Origin: Candidatus Spongiihabitans thiooxidans
Lineage (GTDB): Bacteria > Pseudomonadota > Gammaproteobacteria > Arenicellales > Poriferihabitantaceae
Length of the DNA: 64,000 nt
Direction of reading: 5' to 3'
NCBI GenBank assembly: GCA_001543005.1
Contig: LFLB01000007.1
Location: 186,001 to 250,000 of the forward strand
The position numbers and the translations under genes are program-made. Positions 8,565-16,624 of this stretch are shown piece by piece; the stretch's first letter is position 1; every line of letters starts with the position of its first letter. The notes beneath the pieces were generated by a model. That model did no database searches. It was not told the origin of the DNA and saw only the letters and a list, made by a program, of their open reading frames with translations.

Positions 8565-8666
8565 GCAGGACTAAAGTCCCGCGTCCGACCGGAAGTGAGG
8601 CTTCAGCCTCGCCAAGCCATTGCCAGGCCATTGCTAGGATGGCGGGACTAAGGTCCCGCTTCCGGG
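8565..8666. repeat. REP-like hairpin element (diverged copy)
   Basis: It contains the two hairpins that recur in this island: GGACTAAAGTCCCGC forms and GAGGCTTCAGCCTC, with CGGAAGTG and CGCTTCCG arms. This copy has three hairpins: a partial one at 8565-8582, a GAGGCT..AGCCTC one at about 8596-8611 and a GCGGGACTAAGGTCCCGC one at 8642-8659. It sits between the Xre-protease gene and the transposase relic. Confidence 0.65.
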
Positions 8667-8667
8667 A

Positions 8668-8934
8668 TGGGCCAGGAAGTCTTTGGCGTTCCTGCTGGTC
8701 GCGCGACTATAGGCTTTCAAGGCAACAAATCCGGTGACCGGACCGGCCGCCTTGAACTCCTTGACGCCAAAACCCGCCGGCAGTCCTACGCTCAGTATGG
8801 TCGATCCGCGCCAGCTCGCCCGGCCGCCTGGCGCGCATCCCGTATTGCCAGCGCTTGGCGTGGCCCTGGAATCGGCGCCATCGTTTGGGCTTGACCGGCC
8901 CATAGTAGAACGCCGCCGGCTTGACTTGCTTCAA
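8668..8934 (-). pseudogene. Relic of a DDE integrase-type transposase
   Basis: In one minus frame, KPKRWRRFQGHAKRWQYGM is followed by RRPGELARIDH, the entry to the integrase core (first catalytic Asp). In a second frame VKEFKAAGPVTGFVALKAYS and ATSRNAKDFL continue the same fold. The segment between them is scrambled and both ends are missing. This fits a decayed insertion sequence with an integrase-core (IS481-like) transposase. No terminal repeats were found. GC is well above that of the surrounding genes. Confidence 0.55.
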
Positions 8935-8990
8935 GTGCGCCAGCCGGGCCAGGATGCGCCCGCCCGTGGGGTAACGCTGACGCCGGTGCT

Positions 8991-9398
8991 TTGCTGCAGA
9001 GTGGTTCTATTATTGACGCTCAGGGCAAGCCATCACATAACTCGGATGATTATTTTAATGGGGGCGCGATTCTACCGAAAGGCGGGCTAATGGGTTATGG
9101 ATTGGCAGTGATGGCAGAAATGATCGGTGAAGCAATGCTTGGTCCTGTTGCGGTCAATGCAAACACATTAATGATACCAATGGATACACATCGTTACCGG
9201 GAACCACATATATTTCAGGCGGCGGCTGAAGAAATTTTAGCCGACTTGCGCGCTTCTCCTGCTATGGGGAAAAACGCTGTGGTAGAAATACCGGGGGAAA
9301 GGGAACGCGACCATCGGACAAGCAGAAAAGCGGCGCACATTGAAATTCCAGATCGGACCTGGCGTCAGATTAACGACCTCAATAATTCACTCAGTTAA
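8991..9398 (+). pseudogene. C-terminal fragment of an Ldh2-family malate/lactate dehydrogenase
   Basis: The open frame reads SGSIIDAQGKPSHNSDDYFN, GGAILPKGGLMGYGLAVMAEMIGEAML and DTHRYREP, which match the last third of NAD(P)-dependent Ldh2/MDH-type dehydrogenases (usually 330-350 residues). The N-terminal two thirds are absent, and the DNA just upstream belongs to the transposase relic. The gene was therefore beheaded by an insertion or rearrangement. No start codon or ribosome site of its own is credible. Confidence 0.7.
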
Positions 9399-9630
9399 CT
9401 TCATTTATGATTGAATGAGTAAATTCCAGAGCAAATAACCTATGCGTCTATAAAAAAGAGGGCGGTTCATGCATGCCTTTGACATAATCGGTTCTCTTTC
9501 TCGGCAAATTACACGCCTCACTAAAAGACTGTGAAAGATGGACGCCACTCAGAATAGCGTCCTGTCCTGCTTTGGATGGGTTGCGCCTAAGCATTAAATG
9601 CGCCCTGCATCGCTCGGTCACATCACTATT

Positions 9631-9760
9631 ATTCATGGATATTATTCATGGGTATTATTCATGGATATTATTCAGGGGCATTGTTCAGGGGCATTGTTCA
9701 GGGGCATTGTTCAGGGGCATTGTTCAGGGGCATTATTCAGGGGCATTGTTCAGTGCCTTA
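9631..9760. repeat. 13-bp tandem repeat, about ten units
   Basis: Three units of ATTCATGG(A/G)TATT (9631-9669) are followed by six units of (A/G)TTCAGGGGCATT (9670-9747) and a degenerate last unit. The period is exactly 13 bp, so it cannot code a stable repeat in one frame. It lies in a 486-bp gene-free stretch (9399-9884). The rest of that stretch (9399-9630 and 9761-9884) shows no gene or clear promoter. Confidence 0.85.
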
Positions 9761-9884
9761 TTTTATCGCGTTTTGGCAACGACACCAATTTCGTGGCATT
9801 ATGATTCACTATGATTATTGATTCGGAAAAAATTACCAGACTGGATGCTGCTCGGGCTTGCCGCGCGCCTCTGGACCATTGTCC

Positions 9885-10829
9885 ATGCACAAGGGTTCGC
9901 CCGTGACAGATCAATTCGACGGTGCCGACCGGCCCACGTTGGGCATCGCCTTGATGCTCATCGGCATCGCCGCCTTCTCGGTGATGGACGCGATTATCAA
10001 GTGGCTGACCGCCGATTTCCCGGTGCCGCAGGTGGTCGCGCTGCGAAGCTGGTTCGGGTTGCCGTTGCTGTGTCTGCTGGCGCATTTCGAGGGCGGGCTA
10101 CGCACGCTCAAAACCAGTCGTCCGCTGGTGCATATCGGGCGATATATCCTGGTGCTGGCGCTCAGTTTCAGTTTTTTCTGGGCGCTCTCGCAGATGAAAC
10201 TGGCGGATGTGGTGGCGATCACCTTCGCCGCGCCGATCTTCATCGCTCTGCTTTCGGTGCCGTTATTGAAAGAGACCGTCGGCTTGCGTCGCTGGGCCGC
10301 TATCGGCGCCGGGTTTTGTGGCGTTTTAATCATGCTGCGCCCCGGTGTGGGTGTGTTCCAATGGGCCGCGCTGGTGGCGCTCGGCAGCGTCGTGGTTTAC
10401 GCGCTGTTGATGATCACCACGCGCGCTTTCAAGTCCACCGAAAGCACCGCGGCGTTGATGCTCTATCCGCAACTCGGCATGACGCTAACCGGCATTGTTA
10501 TCGCGCCATTCTTCTGGGTGCCCCCGAGCCTGGGCGATCTCGGATTATTCGCGCTGGCTGGCCTGTTCGGCAGCATCGGCGTGATGTGTCTGACCCACGC
10601 CTTCCGCCTGGCGCCCGTAGCGGTGGTCTCACCGTTCGAATATTCCGCGCTGATCTGGGCGACGTTGCTGGGGTTTTTGCTGTGGCGCGAATTGCCGGAC
10701 ACGCTGACCATGGTGGGCGCCGGCATCGTGGTCGCAAGCGGGCTTTATATCATCTACCGCGAAACCATCAAACTCGGGCGAGCGCAACCACGGTTGCCAA
10801 GCATGAGCCCGGACGATACCGGCCAATGA
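9885..10829 (+). CDS. EamA/DMT-superfamily permease
   Basis: About 314 residues with ten hydrophobic segments in two EamA repeats. Repeat 1 has FSVMDAIIKWL, LRSWFGLPLL and LADVVAITFAAPIFIALLS; repeat 2 has YPQLGMTLTG, PVAVVSPFEYSALIW and VGAGIVVASGLYII. DMT permeases export or import small metabolites; the substrate is not predictable. Start: ATG 9885 or GTG 9903; neither has a strong ribosome site. The gene is much richer in GC than its neighbours in the island, which suggests a separate origin. Flanked by the tandem repeat and a miniature element, it stands alone. Confidence 0.8.
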   Translation: MHKGSPVTDQFDGADRPTLGIALMLIGIAAFSVMDAIIKWLTADFPVPQVVALRSWFGLPLLCLLAHFEGGLRTLKTSRPLVHIGRYILVLALSFSFFWALSQMKLADVVAITFAAPIFIALLSVPLLKETVGLRRWAAIGAGFCGVLIMLRPGVGVFQWAALVALGSVVVYALLMITTRAFKSTESTAALMLYPQLGMTLTGIVIAPFFWVPPSLGDLGLFALAGLFGSIGVMCLTHAFRLAPVAVVSPFEYSALIWATLLGFLLWRELPDTLTMVGAGIVVASGLYIIYRETIKLGRAQPRLPSMSPDDTGQ

Positions 10830-10954
10830 AGTGGTCGCCGAGTGATTTAATTCGGTCGGCGGGTTTTCAATGAACTATGCCGACAAAATTTTATCTTGTA
10901 ATTGCAGCAAGCCCGATGGTTGCAAACTGCGATCATTGCAGCGTTCTTTTAAGC

Positions 10955-11063
10955 CAGACCTTTGCATAATTCAAAGTACTATCGGAAGTGGGACTTCAGT
11001 CCCGCCATCGGCAATCATCTTGCGCGGCTAAAGCCGCACTTCCGGTAATTATGCAAAGGTCTC
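10955..11063. mobile_element. 109-bp miniature inverted-repeat element, copy 1
   Basis: Terminal inverted repeats are CAGACCTTTGCATAATT at the left and the complement of GAGACCTTTGCATAATT at the right, with one mismatch at the outer end. Outside them lies a 5-bp direct repeat TAAGC (10950-10954 and 11064-11068), the mark of transposition. The core is the REP-like double hairpin (GTGGGACTTCAGTCCCGC and GCGGCTAAAGCCGC within CGGAAGT and ACTTCCGG arms). There is no coding capacity, so movement would need a transposase elsewhere. It is the inverse of the copy at 21959-22067 and has the same length. Confidence 0.85.
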
Positions 11064-11119
11064 TAAGCGTATATTCTCTCAGGCATAGCGGTTTTTGATC
11101 TCGTATCTTGGTCCATGAT

Positions 11120-14100
11120 TCACAAAGAATCCAAACTCCACTCATCCGCAAACAGCTCGGCTTGTTTCAAAATATTTTCCGTTGCCAGTTTTTGTTTGTC
11201 GGGCGGATAGCCGTATTGGCGTAATATTCTTTTCACAATAACGCGGAGCTTCGCTTGCACGCTTTCCTTAATCGTCCAGTCAATCGCAGTATTGGTTTTT
11301 ACTTTCTTTACTAAAATTCTGGCAAGATCGCGCAGGGTGTCATCGCCAAGCACTTCTTTAGCGCTGCCGTTCATTTCCAGCGCGTCATAAAAAGCGATTT
11401 CATCGTCCGTTAATCCCAAGTCTTCGCCGCGCTTATCCGAGGCCTTGATTTCCTTTGCGAGGTTGATCAACTCTTCAATGACTTGCGCCGCTGTCAGCAG
11501 ATTGTTTTGGTACTTTCTAATCGCGGCATCAAGCATATCCGACAGCTTTTTGCTTTGAACAAAGTTCTTTTTGGCTCTTGTTTTTATTTCATCATTAAGA
11601 ATTTTTTTGAGCAGCTCCAGCGCAATGTTTTTATGTTTCATCCCTCGTATTTCCTCAAGGAAATCATCGGAAAGAATAGAGATATCCGGCTTCTTGATTC
11701 CAGCCGCATCAAAAATATCAGTCACCCCGTCAACCACCACCGCCTTATCCACAATCTGCCGTATAGCAGTCTCTATTTCGACATCGCTTGGCCCGCTCCC
11801 CGTTGTTTCAAATTTAATCAGCCTGGCTTTTATCGCCTGGAAAAACCCCAACTCCTCTTTTATGCCCATCGCAGCAGGCGAGGGCACGGAAAGCGCGAAT
11901 GTTTTTGAAAGCAAGCCGACCTGTTTGGCAAATCTGTTTTTACCGTCTTGCAAACTCAAAACATGCTCTTGCGCCGCCAGGATAAGCGCCATCTTCTCTC
12001 CTGTGTCTGCGGAGAAATATCGCTGGTAATCAAAACCATCAAACATTTGCACAACAATTTCGTGTTTCTCCAGCATCGCGGTAATCGCATCCGCTTGATT
12101 CAGCGCGGGCGCGCCTTGTCCGCCGCTTCTGGTATAGGATGTCAGCGCTTGTTTCAAATATGAGGCAATGCCGATATAGTCCACAATCAACCCGCCGGGC
12201 TTGTCTTTGTAAACCCGATTTACGCGAGCGATGGCCTGCATGAGGTTATGCCCTCGCATGGGTTTATCAACATACATCGTATGCAAGCACGGCGCGTCAA
12301 AACCGGTCAGCCACATATCCCGCACGATGACCAGCTGCAATGGGTCGTCGGGGTTTTTCAATCTCTCGCCAATCTCTTTTCTGTCTTGTTTGGTGGTGTT
12401 GTGTCTTTGCCAGCTTACAGGGTCGCTTGAACTGGAAGTCATCACCACTTTGATTACGCCTTTGTTTTTATCAGGGTCATGCCATTGAGGACGTAGCTTG
12501 ATGAACTCGTTATGCAATTCAACGGCAATGCGACGGCTCATGGCAACGATCATGCCTTTGCCATCAAAGACTTCCCGCCTTGTTTCAAAATGATTGAGAA
12601 TATCCTGCGCAATCGTTTTCAGTCGATCTTTATGCCCGACAATGGCTTCTATCTGTGTCCATTTGGCTTTTGCTTTTTCGGTTACTGTTGATTCTTCATT
12701 TTCGGTGATGCTCTCAACTTCGGCATCGAGTTTTTCTTTTTCCTCTTTTTTCAAGTGCACCTTGACTAGGCGCGATTCATAATAAATAGGTACTGTTGCG
12801 TTATCTTCCACTGCTTGTTGAATATCATAGACATCAATGTAATTTCCAAAAACGGCAAGTGTTGAAGCGTCCTCTTTTTCAATCGGTGTGCCAGTAAAAC
12901 CAACGAATGAAGCGTTGGGTAAAGCGTCTCTTACATATTTTGCAAAGCCGTATCTTGTGTGCGCTTGTTCATCTTTTATCAAGGTTTTTGCAGCAAAGCC
13001 ATATTGACTGCGATGCGCCTCGTCCGCGATCACGACAATGTTTTCCCGTTGCGAAAGCAGTTCAAACTTGTCGCTGACGCCATCCGGAGAAAACTTTTGA
13101 ATGGTGGTGAAAATAATGCCGCCGCCTGCGGTCTGCAAAAGGTTTTTCAGGTGCGCTCGGCTATCCGCCTGTATCGGCTTTTGCCGTAATAACTGCTTGC
13201 TGCTTGCGAATGTATCAAACAATTGTTCGTCGAGATCGTTGCGATCTGTAATCACCACAAGCGTGGGGTTTTTCATTTGCGGATGGACCACCAATAACCC
13301 GGCATAAAAAACCATCGACAAAGATTTACCGCTTCCTTGCGTGTGCCAAACCACCCCCGCCTTGCGGTCTCCTTTCGGCTGGTTTTTAACATCAGACAGG
13401 TTGTACGCTTCGGGTTTTTCTTTCACCCTCGTTTCCAGTTTTTTGTATGACGCTCTTATTGTGGATTTAACGGCTTCCTTGACGGCGTGATACTGATGGT
13501 AGGCAGCGATCTTTTTTTCTTTTTCAAAGGCTCTGCCGGTTACCGGGTTTTCTGTTTTACTGCTTGCGAAGACGGTAAAATGCCTAACCAAATCAAGCAG
13601 CACATCCGGGCGGAGCATACCCTTGATGATGGTTTCTATCTGCGGTGTGGTTGCCGGGTCTTCCCTTACGCCGTCAACCGTTTTCCAGGTCATAAAACGA
13701 GTCCAGCCAGAAGTCAGCGAACCGGCTTTTGCGTCCAAGCCATCAGAAGCAACCAAAACACCGTTGTAACAAAACAGGCTTGGAATATCGTTTTTGTAGT
13801 TCTGTAATTGCGTAAATGCCTTGTTGACTGTCGCATTTTCATCGGTTGGATTTTTTAATTCAATCACTGCCAGAGGCAAGCCGTTCACAAAAATAACCAC
13901 ATCAGGACGCTTGGTTATGTTGTTTTCCGTCACCGTAAATTGATTGCAGACTGCAAGGTTGTTATTCAACGGATTGTCAAAATCAATCAACTGTACTTTG
14001 GCGCCGACCGTGTCGCCGTTGTTCTGGTATTCCTCAGCAACGCCCTCCATCAACATTTGATAAAACGCTTCGTTGCTGTCGATCAAACTTTGATTGGCGA

Positions 14101-14314
14101 GCGCGACCACTTGCCGCAGTGCTTGTTCTTTAACTTCATCGGGAATGGTCGGGTTGAGATGATCAATCGCGGTTTTAAGCCGGCCATGCAAAACAACATC
14201 GGCAAGGCTTTGCCTTTCGGCTTCCTGCTGTTCAGGGGAAAGATAGACATAGCCCTGCTTTTCAAGCAGTTTCAGGGTGAAGTTTTCAAGGTCGGACTCG
14301 TAGAGTGTAAGCAT
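11120..14314 (-). CDS. hsdR: Type I restriction enzyme, R (restriction/translocation) subunit
   Basis: A 1064-residue protein, normal length for HsdR. The N-terminal nuclease has RPDVVIFVNGLPLAVIELK at about residues 137-155 (PD..(D/E)xK site). The motor has WHTQGSGKSLSM at about 320 (Walker A), IADEAHRSQ (DEAx box), SFVGFTGTP (motif III), and MYVDKPMRGHNLMQAIARVNR (motif VI). HsdR translocates DNA with ATP and cuts it when bound to HsdM2S. Its ATG is 7 nt after the fic stop, so fic and hsdR form an operon separate from hsdM/hsdS. Control of the nuclease through the fic promoter is therefore likely. No truncation was seen. Confidence 0.95.
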   Translation of the reverse strand: MLTLYESDLENFTLKLLEKQGYVYLSPEQQEAERQSLADVVLHGRLKTAIDHLNPTIPDEVKEQALRQVVALANQSLIDSNEAFYQMLMEGVAEEYQNNGDTVGAKVQLIDFDNPLNNNLAVCNQFTVTENNITKRPDVVIFVNGLPLAVIELKNPTDENATVNKAFTQLQNYKNDIPSLFCYNGVLVASDGLDAKAGSLTSGWTRFMTWKTVDGVREDPATTPQIETIIKGMLRPDVLLDLVRHFTVFASSKTENPVTGRAFEKEKKIAAYHQYHAVKEAVKSTIRASYKKLETRVKEKPEAYNLSDVKNQPKGDRKAGVVWHTQGSGKSLSMVFYAGLLVVHPQMKNPTLVVITDRNDLDEQLFDTFASSKQLLRQKPIQADSRAHLKNLLQTAGGGIIFTTIQKFSPDGVSDKFELLSQRENIVVIADEAHRSQYGFAAKTLIKDEQAHTRYGFAKYVRDALPNASFVGFTGTPIEKEDASTLAVFGNYIDVYDIQQAVEDNATVPIYYESRLVKVHLKKEEKEKLDAEVESITENEESTVTEKAKAKWTQIEAIVGHKDRLKTIAQDILNHFETRREVFDGKGMIVAMSRRIAVELHNEFIKLRPQWHDPDKNKGVIKVVMTSSSSDPVSWQRHNTTKQDRKEIGERLKNPDDPLQLVIVRDMWLTGFDAPCLHTMYVDKPMRGHNLMQAIARVNRVYKDKPGGLIVDYIGIASYLKQALTSYTRSGGQGAPALNQADAITAMLEKHEIVVQMFDGFDYQRYFSADTGEKMALILAAQEHVLSLQDGKNRFAKQVGLLSKTFALSVPSPAAMGIKEELGFFQAIKARLIKFETTGSGPSDVEIETAIRQIVDKAVVVDGVTDIFDAAGIKKPDISILSDDFLEEIRGMKHKNIALELLKKILNDEIKTRAKKNFVQSKKLSDMLDAAIRKYQNNLLTAAQVIEELINLAKEIKASDKRGEDLGLTDDEIAFYDALEMNGSAKEVLGDDTLRDLARILVKKVKTNTAIDWTIKESVQAKLRVIVKRILRQYGYPPDKQKLATENILKQAELFADEWSLDSL

Positions 14315-14321
14315 TGAGTTT

Positions 14322-15212
14322 TTATTTTTCGGGTTTGTAGTGTTGGCTGATTTTCCATATTTCTTTTTCCCGGAAAGCCGGTATGGTCTGGCGTTTTGCC
14401 GCGTTGGTTAATTTTGGAGCTGAAAGTTTATGTTGCTTAATATAATCCGACAAACGAACCATGCGCTCTCCTTTTAAGTAAGTGATTCGTTTATGCAATG
14501 ATTCCAGCAAAGCCAACGCCACAATTTTTCCCATCGGTTTTGTTTGTTGTTTATTGTTGTAATCATTAAAAGCCTGATAGTAGGTTTTTTTCCCCTTGTT
14601 GCGAATGATGACACGCGGAAAACCTAACGCCAACAACTGAAAGTTCATCAGCACGCGCCCCATGCGTCCGTTGCCGTCACAAAATGGATGGACCGTTTCA
14701 AAATCCAGATGAAACTTGACGACTTTATCCAAAAAATAACTATCCAGATCGTTTGAGTTGGTCAATAAAATTTCATTGATCATGGGTTCAACCTGTTCTG
14801 GCGGCGGCGCGATGTGCGCGCCCACTCGCACATATTCATTGTTTTGCCGAAAACGCCCAGCGATAGAGTCGTCAATGCCGCCCAGCAACATATTATGCAA
14901 AAGTTTTATCAAGTCTGCGGTGAGCGACTCGGTTTTAACTTTATTGCGTTTATACACCATGACTCGCGCCAGATTTTTCGCCTCAAACACTTCGCGCACC
15001 GAAACATTACGCGACAATTCCATTTCCAACAAAATTTTCTCGGTCTCGCTGAGGGTTAAGGTGGAGTTTTCTATGGCGTTGGAGTTGTAAACATTTTCCG
15101 CTATTTCGGCCTCATCAATTAAATTTAACAGGGATTCCTTGCCCGATTTAAGGGCGGCGTATTGTTGGTGTAAGGATTTAATCCTGGTCCTGGTGGGTGC
15201 AGCGGTGGTCAT
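14322..15212 (-). CDS. Fic-domain AMP-transferase (class II), upstream of hsdR
   Basis: A 296-residue protein with the full Fic loop HPFCDGNGRMGR at 175-186 and an N-terminal inhibitory helix SNAIEN at 44-49 (the (S/T)xxxE(G/N) rule). Class II Fic enzymes are held inactive by this Glu and AMPylate a target when released. Such genes are often found inside type I restriction loci; the target is unknown. The -10 hexamer TATACT lies only 7 nt before the ATG, so the mRNA would be leaderless or nearly so. Its first 50 codons and promoter are duplicated at 16245-16542. Confidence 0.9.
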   Translation of the reverse strand: MTTAAPTRTRIKSLHQQYAALKSGKESLLNLIDEAEIAENVYNSNAIENSTLTLSETEKILLEMELSRNVSVREVFEAKNLARVMVYKRNKVKTESLTADLIKLLHNMLLGGIDDSIAGRFRQNNEYVRVGAHIAPPPEQVEPMINEILLTNSNDLDSYFLDKVVKFHLDFETVHPFCDGNGRMGRVLMNFQLLALGFPRVIIRNKGKKTYYQAFNDYNNKQQTKPMGKIVALALLESLHKRITYLKGERMVRLSDYIKQHKLSAPKLTNAAKRQTIPAFREKEIWKISQHYKPEK

Positions 15213-15336
15213 GCTGGTGAGTATATGAATTCACCAGAAAATGTCAATAACTTGTGAATTAATTCTATAAAGTGGTTGTATTCACGAATTTGAAGGAGTT
15301 TTTTGTGAATTTACGTTATAAAATGGTCGTATTCAC
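15213..15336 (-). promoter_or_regulatory. fic-hsdR promoter with palindromic operators
   Basis: On the minus strand TTGACA (15242-15247) and TATACT (15220-15225) stand 16 bp apart, directly before the ATG at 15212. The -10 lies within an inverted repeat GGTGA-N10-TCACC (15216-15235). Upstream are two 32-bp imperfect palindromes of the form GTGAAT-N20-ATTCAC, at 15254-15285 and 15305-15336, centres 51 bp apart. They look like binding sites for a dimeric repressor or activator. The identity of the protein is unknown. Confidence 0.65.
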
Positions 15337-15353
15337 AAAGATTTCCTAATCTT

Positions 15354-15677
15354 CGGAAGCGGGACTTTAGTCCCGCCATCTTGGCAATGGCTTTGCGAGG
15401 CTGAAGCCTCACTTCCGGCACTCATGCATTACTCTGTTATTCGGAAGCGGGACTTTAGTCCTGCAATCTGCAATGGCTTTGCGAGGCTGAAGCCTCACTT
15501 CCGGCACTCATGCATTACTCTGTTATTCGGAAGCGGGACTTTAGTCCTGCAATCTGCAATGGCTTTGCGAGGCTGAAGCCTCACTTCCGGCACTCATGCA
15601 TTACTCTGTTATTCGGAAGCGGGACTTTAGTCCCGCCATATGTGCAGTAACTTTGCGCGGCTAAAGCCTCACTTCCA
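15354..15677. repeat. REP-like array, four copies with 86-88 bp period
   Basis: Units start at 15354, 15442, 15528 and 15614. Each has CGGAAGCGGGACTTTAGTCC forming a hairpin, a short linker with GCAATGGCTTTGC, and a second hairpin GAGGCTGAAGCCTC ending ACTTCC. A constant linker CACTCATGCATTACTCTG joins the units. The second and third units are nearly identical. The same double hairpin forms the core of the 109-bp elements. There are no variable spacers, so it is not CRISPR. Confidence 0.9.
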
Positions 15678-15715
15678 TTGTCGTAAAGCCCGTGCATTCA
15701 TGCGTCCGACTGGAT

Positions 15716-15988
15716 TTAAGTTTTAGGTGATGCTTTGCGTGGGTAGTGATGAGGATTTTCTATGATATTTTCACTAAGGTCTATATCAATATCCGGCCAG
15801 TAGAAATGACCTGTAGTCGGCTCTTCTACGTTGTAGATTACTTTAACCGGCTGATCCTTAAACCAGGGAAAGTCATCATAGGACATAAACATCTCTTTGC
15901 CACTTGATGAAAGAAGCCAGACTCCATGTGGAGAAATATGGGTTATTTCAGTTTCCGAAGTATTCTTGCCATGCGCTGACGATCTCAT
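15716..15988 (-). CDS. DUF2442-type small protein
   Basis: About 90 residues from the internal ATG at 15988 (MRSSAHGKNTSETEITHISP). HGVWLLSSSGKEMFMSYDDF, PWFKDQPVKVIYNVE and HFYWPDIDIDLSENI match the DUF2442 family, small proteins usually encoded beside DUF4160. It overlaps the end of the DUF4160 gene by about 40 nt. The function of the family is unknown; its distribution resembles that of toxin-antitoxin or phage cargo genes. Confidence 0.7.
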   Translation of the reverse strand: MRSSAHGKNTSETEITHISPHGVWLLSSSGKEMFMSYDDFPWFKDQPVKVIYNVEEPTTGHFYWPDIDIDLSENIIENPHHYPRKASPKT

Positions 15989-16187
15989 TTTTATGCTCCT
16001 CAATGAGTTGTTCGATATCTTTAAGTTGTTTTCTTGAATAGTGATAATTCTTCGCAAGTTCTATATCTGGTTCAAGCCAAAATTTAGCTTCCCCATCTCC
16101 AGAGATAACATGAACATGCAGCCTGTCTTCCTCTCTTGAGAAAAAGAAAAACCTGTATCCGCCTTCACGGAACACTGTAGGACTCAT
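15948..16187 (-). CDS. DUF4160-type small protein
   Basis: A 79-residue protein: MSPTVFREGGYRFFFFSREE, then LHVHVISGDGEAKFWLEPDI with the conserved HVH core and a C-terminal helix ending in EYFGN. These are hallmarks of DUF4160. It forms an overlapping two-gene unit with DUF2442, a recurring pair of unknown function. The unit lies between the two copies of the duplicated fic promoter region, so it either arrived between them or was bracketed by the duplication. Confidence 0.75.
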   Translation of the reverse strand: MSPTVFREGGYRFFFFSREEDRLHVHVISGDGEAKFWLEPDIELAKNYHYSRKQLKDIEQLIEEHKNEIVSAWQEYFGN

Positions 16188-16244
16188 CTGGTTTCCCTAT
16201 TCACATGGCATTAGTATAGGGCATTACTGCCTCAATACGCTATA

Positions 16245-16418
16245 TTAAATATCACCTGGTGTTAGCGTGGAGCTTTCTATGGCACTGGAGTTGTAAACAT
16301 TTTCCGCTACTTCGGCCTCATCAATTAAATTTAACAGGGATTCCTTGCCCGATTTAAGGGCGGCGTATTGTTGGTGTAAGGCTTTAATCCTGGTTCTGGT
16401 GGGTGCAGCGATGGTCAT
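16245..16418 (-). CDS. 57-residue truncated Fic N-terminus carrying the inhibitory motif
   Basis: A duplicate of the first 50 or so codons of the fic gene at 14322-15212. It is intact from the ATG and ends after seven new residues (TLTPGDI) at TAA 16245-16247. It keeps the inhibitory helix as SSAIES (Ser-x-x-x-Glu), but the next residue is Ser rather than Asn or Gly. The duplicated promoter lies directly upstream. It may be a harmless remnant. Alternatively it could act as a small trans-inhibitor of Fic, in the way class I Fic toxins use a separate antitoxin helix. No experimental sign is available. Confidence 0.5.
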   Translation of the reverse strand: MTIAAPTRTRIKALHQQYAALKSGKESLLNLIDEAEVAENVYNSSAIESSTLTPGDI

Positions 16419-16624
16419 GCTGGTGAGTATATGAATTCACCAGAAAATGTCAATAACTTGTGAATTTATTCTATACAGTGGTTGTATTCACGGATTTTAA
16501 GGAGTTTTTTGTGAATTTACGTTATAAAATGGTCGTATTCACAAAGATTTCCTAATCTTCGGAAGCGGGACTTGAGTCCCGCCATCTTGGCAATGGCTTT
16601 GCGAGGCTGAAGCCTCACTTCCGA
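16261..16624. repeat. Segmental duplication of fic 5' end, promoter and first REP unit
   Basis: About 360 bp match 15054-15420 with few differences. The copy covers the fic codons, TTGACA/TATACT, both 32-bp palindromes (here 16460-16491 and 16511-16542, again 51 bp apart) and the first REP-like unit starting at 16560. The palindrome arms are conserved while the spacers have drifted, which suggests the sites still matter. Confidence 0.9.

Noticed and set aside
8668..9090. Several overlapping 70-120 codon frames in the high-GC stretch
   Set aside because: They are shadows of the decayed transposase; only two minus-strand frames show integrase-like motifs.
9572..9814. Repeat protein encoded by the 13-bp array
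   Set aside because: The unit length is not a multiple of three, so the coding pattern is a by-product; no start or ribosome site and no family match.
9818..10873. 351-codon frame overlapping the EamA permease
   Set aside because: Arg- and Ala-rich frame produced by high GC; the overlapping frame has the ten membrane helices and family motifs.
15354..15677. Possible CRISPR array
   Set aside because: Period 86-88 bp with constant linkers instead of unique spacers, hairpin units and no cas genes.
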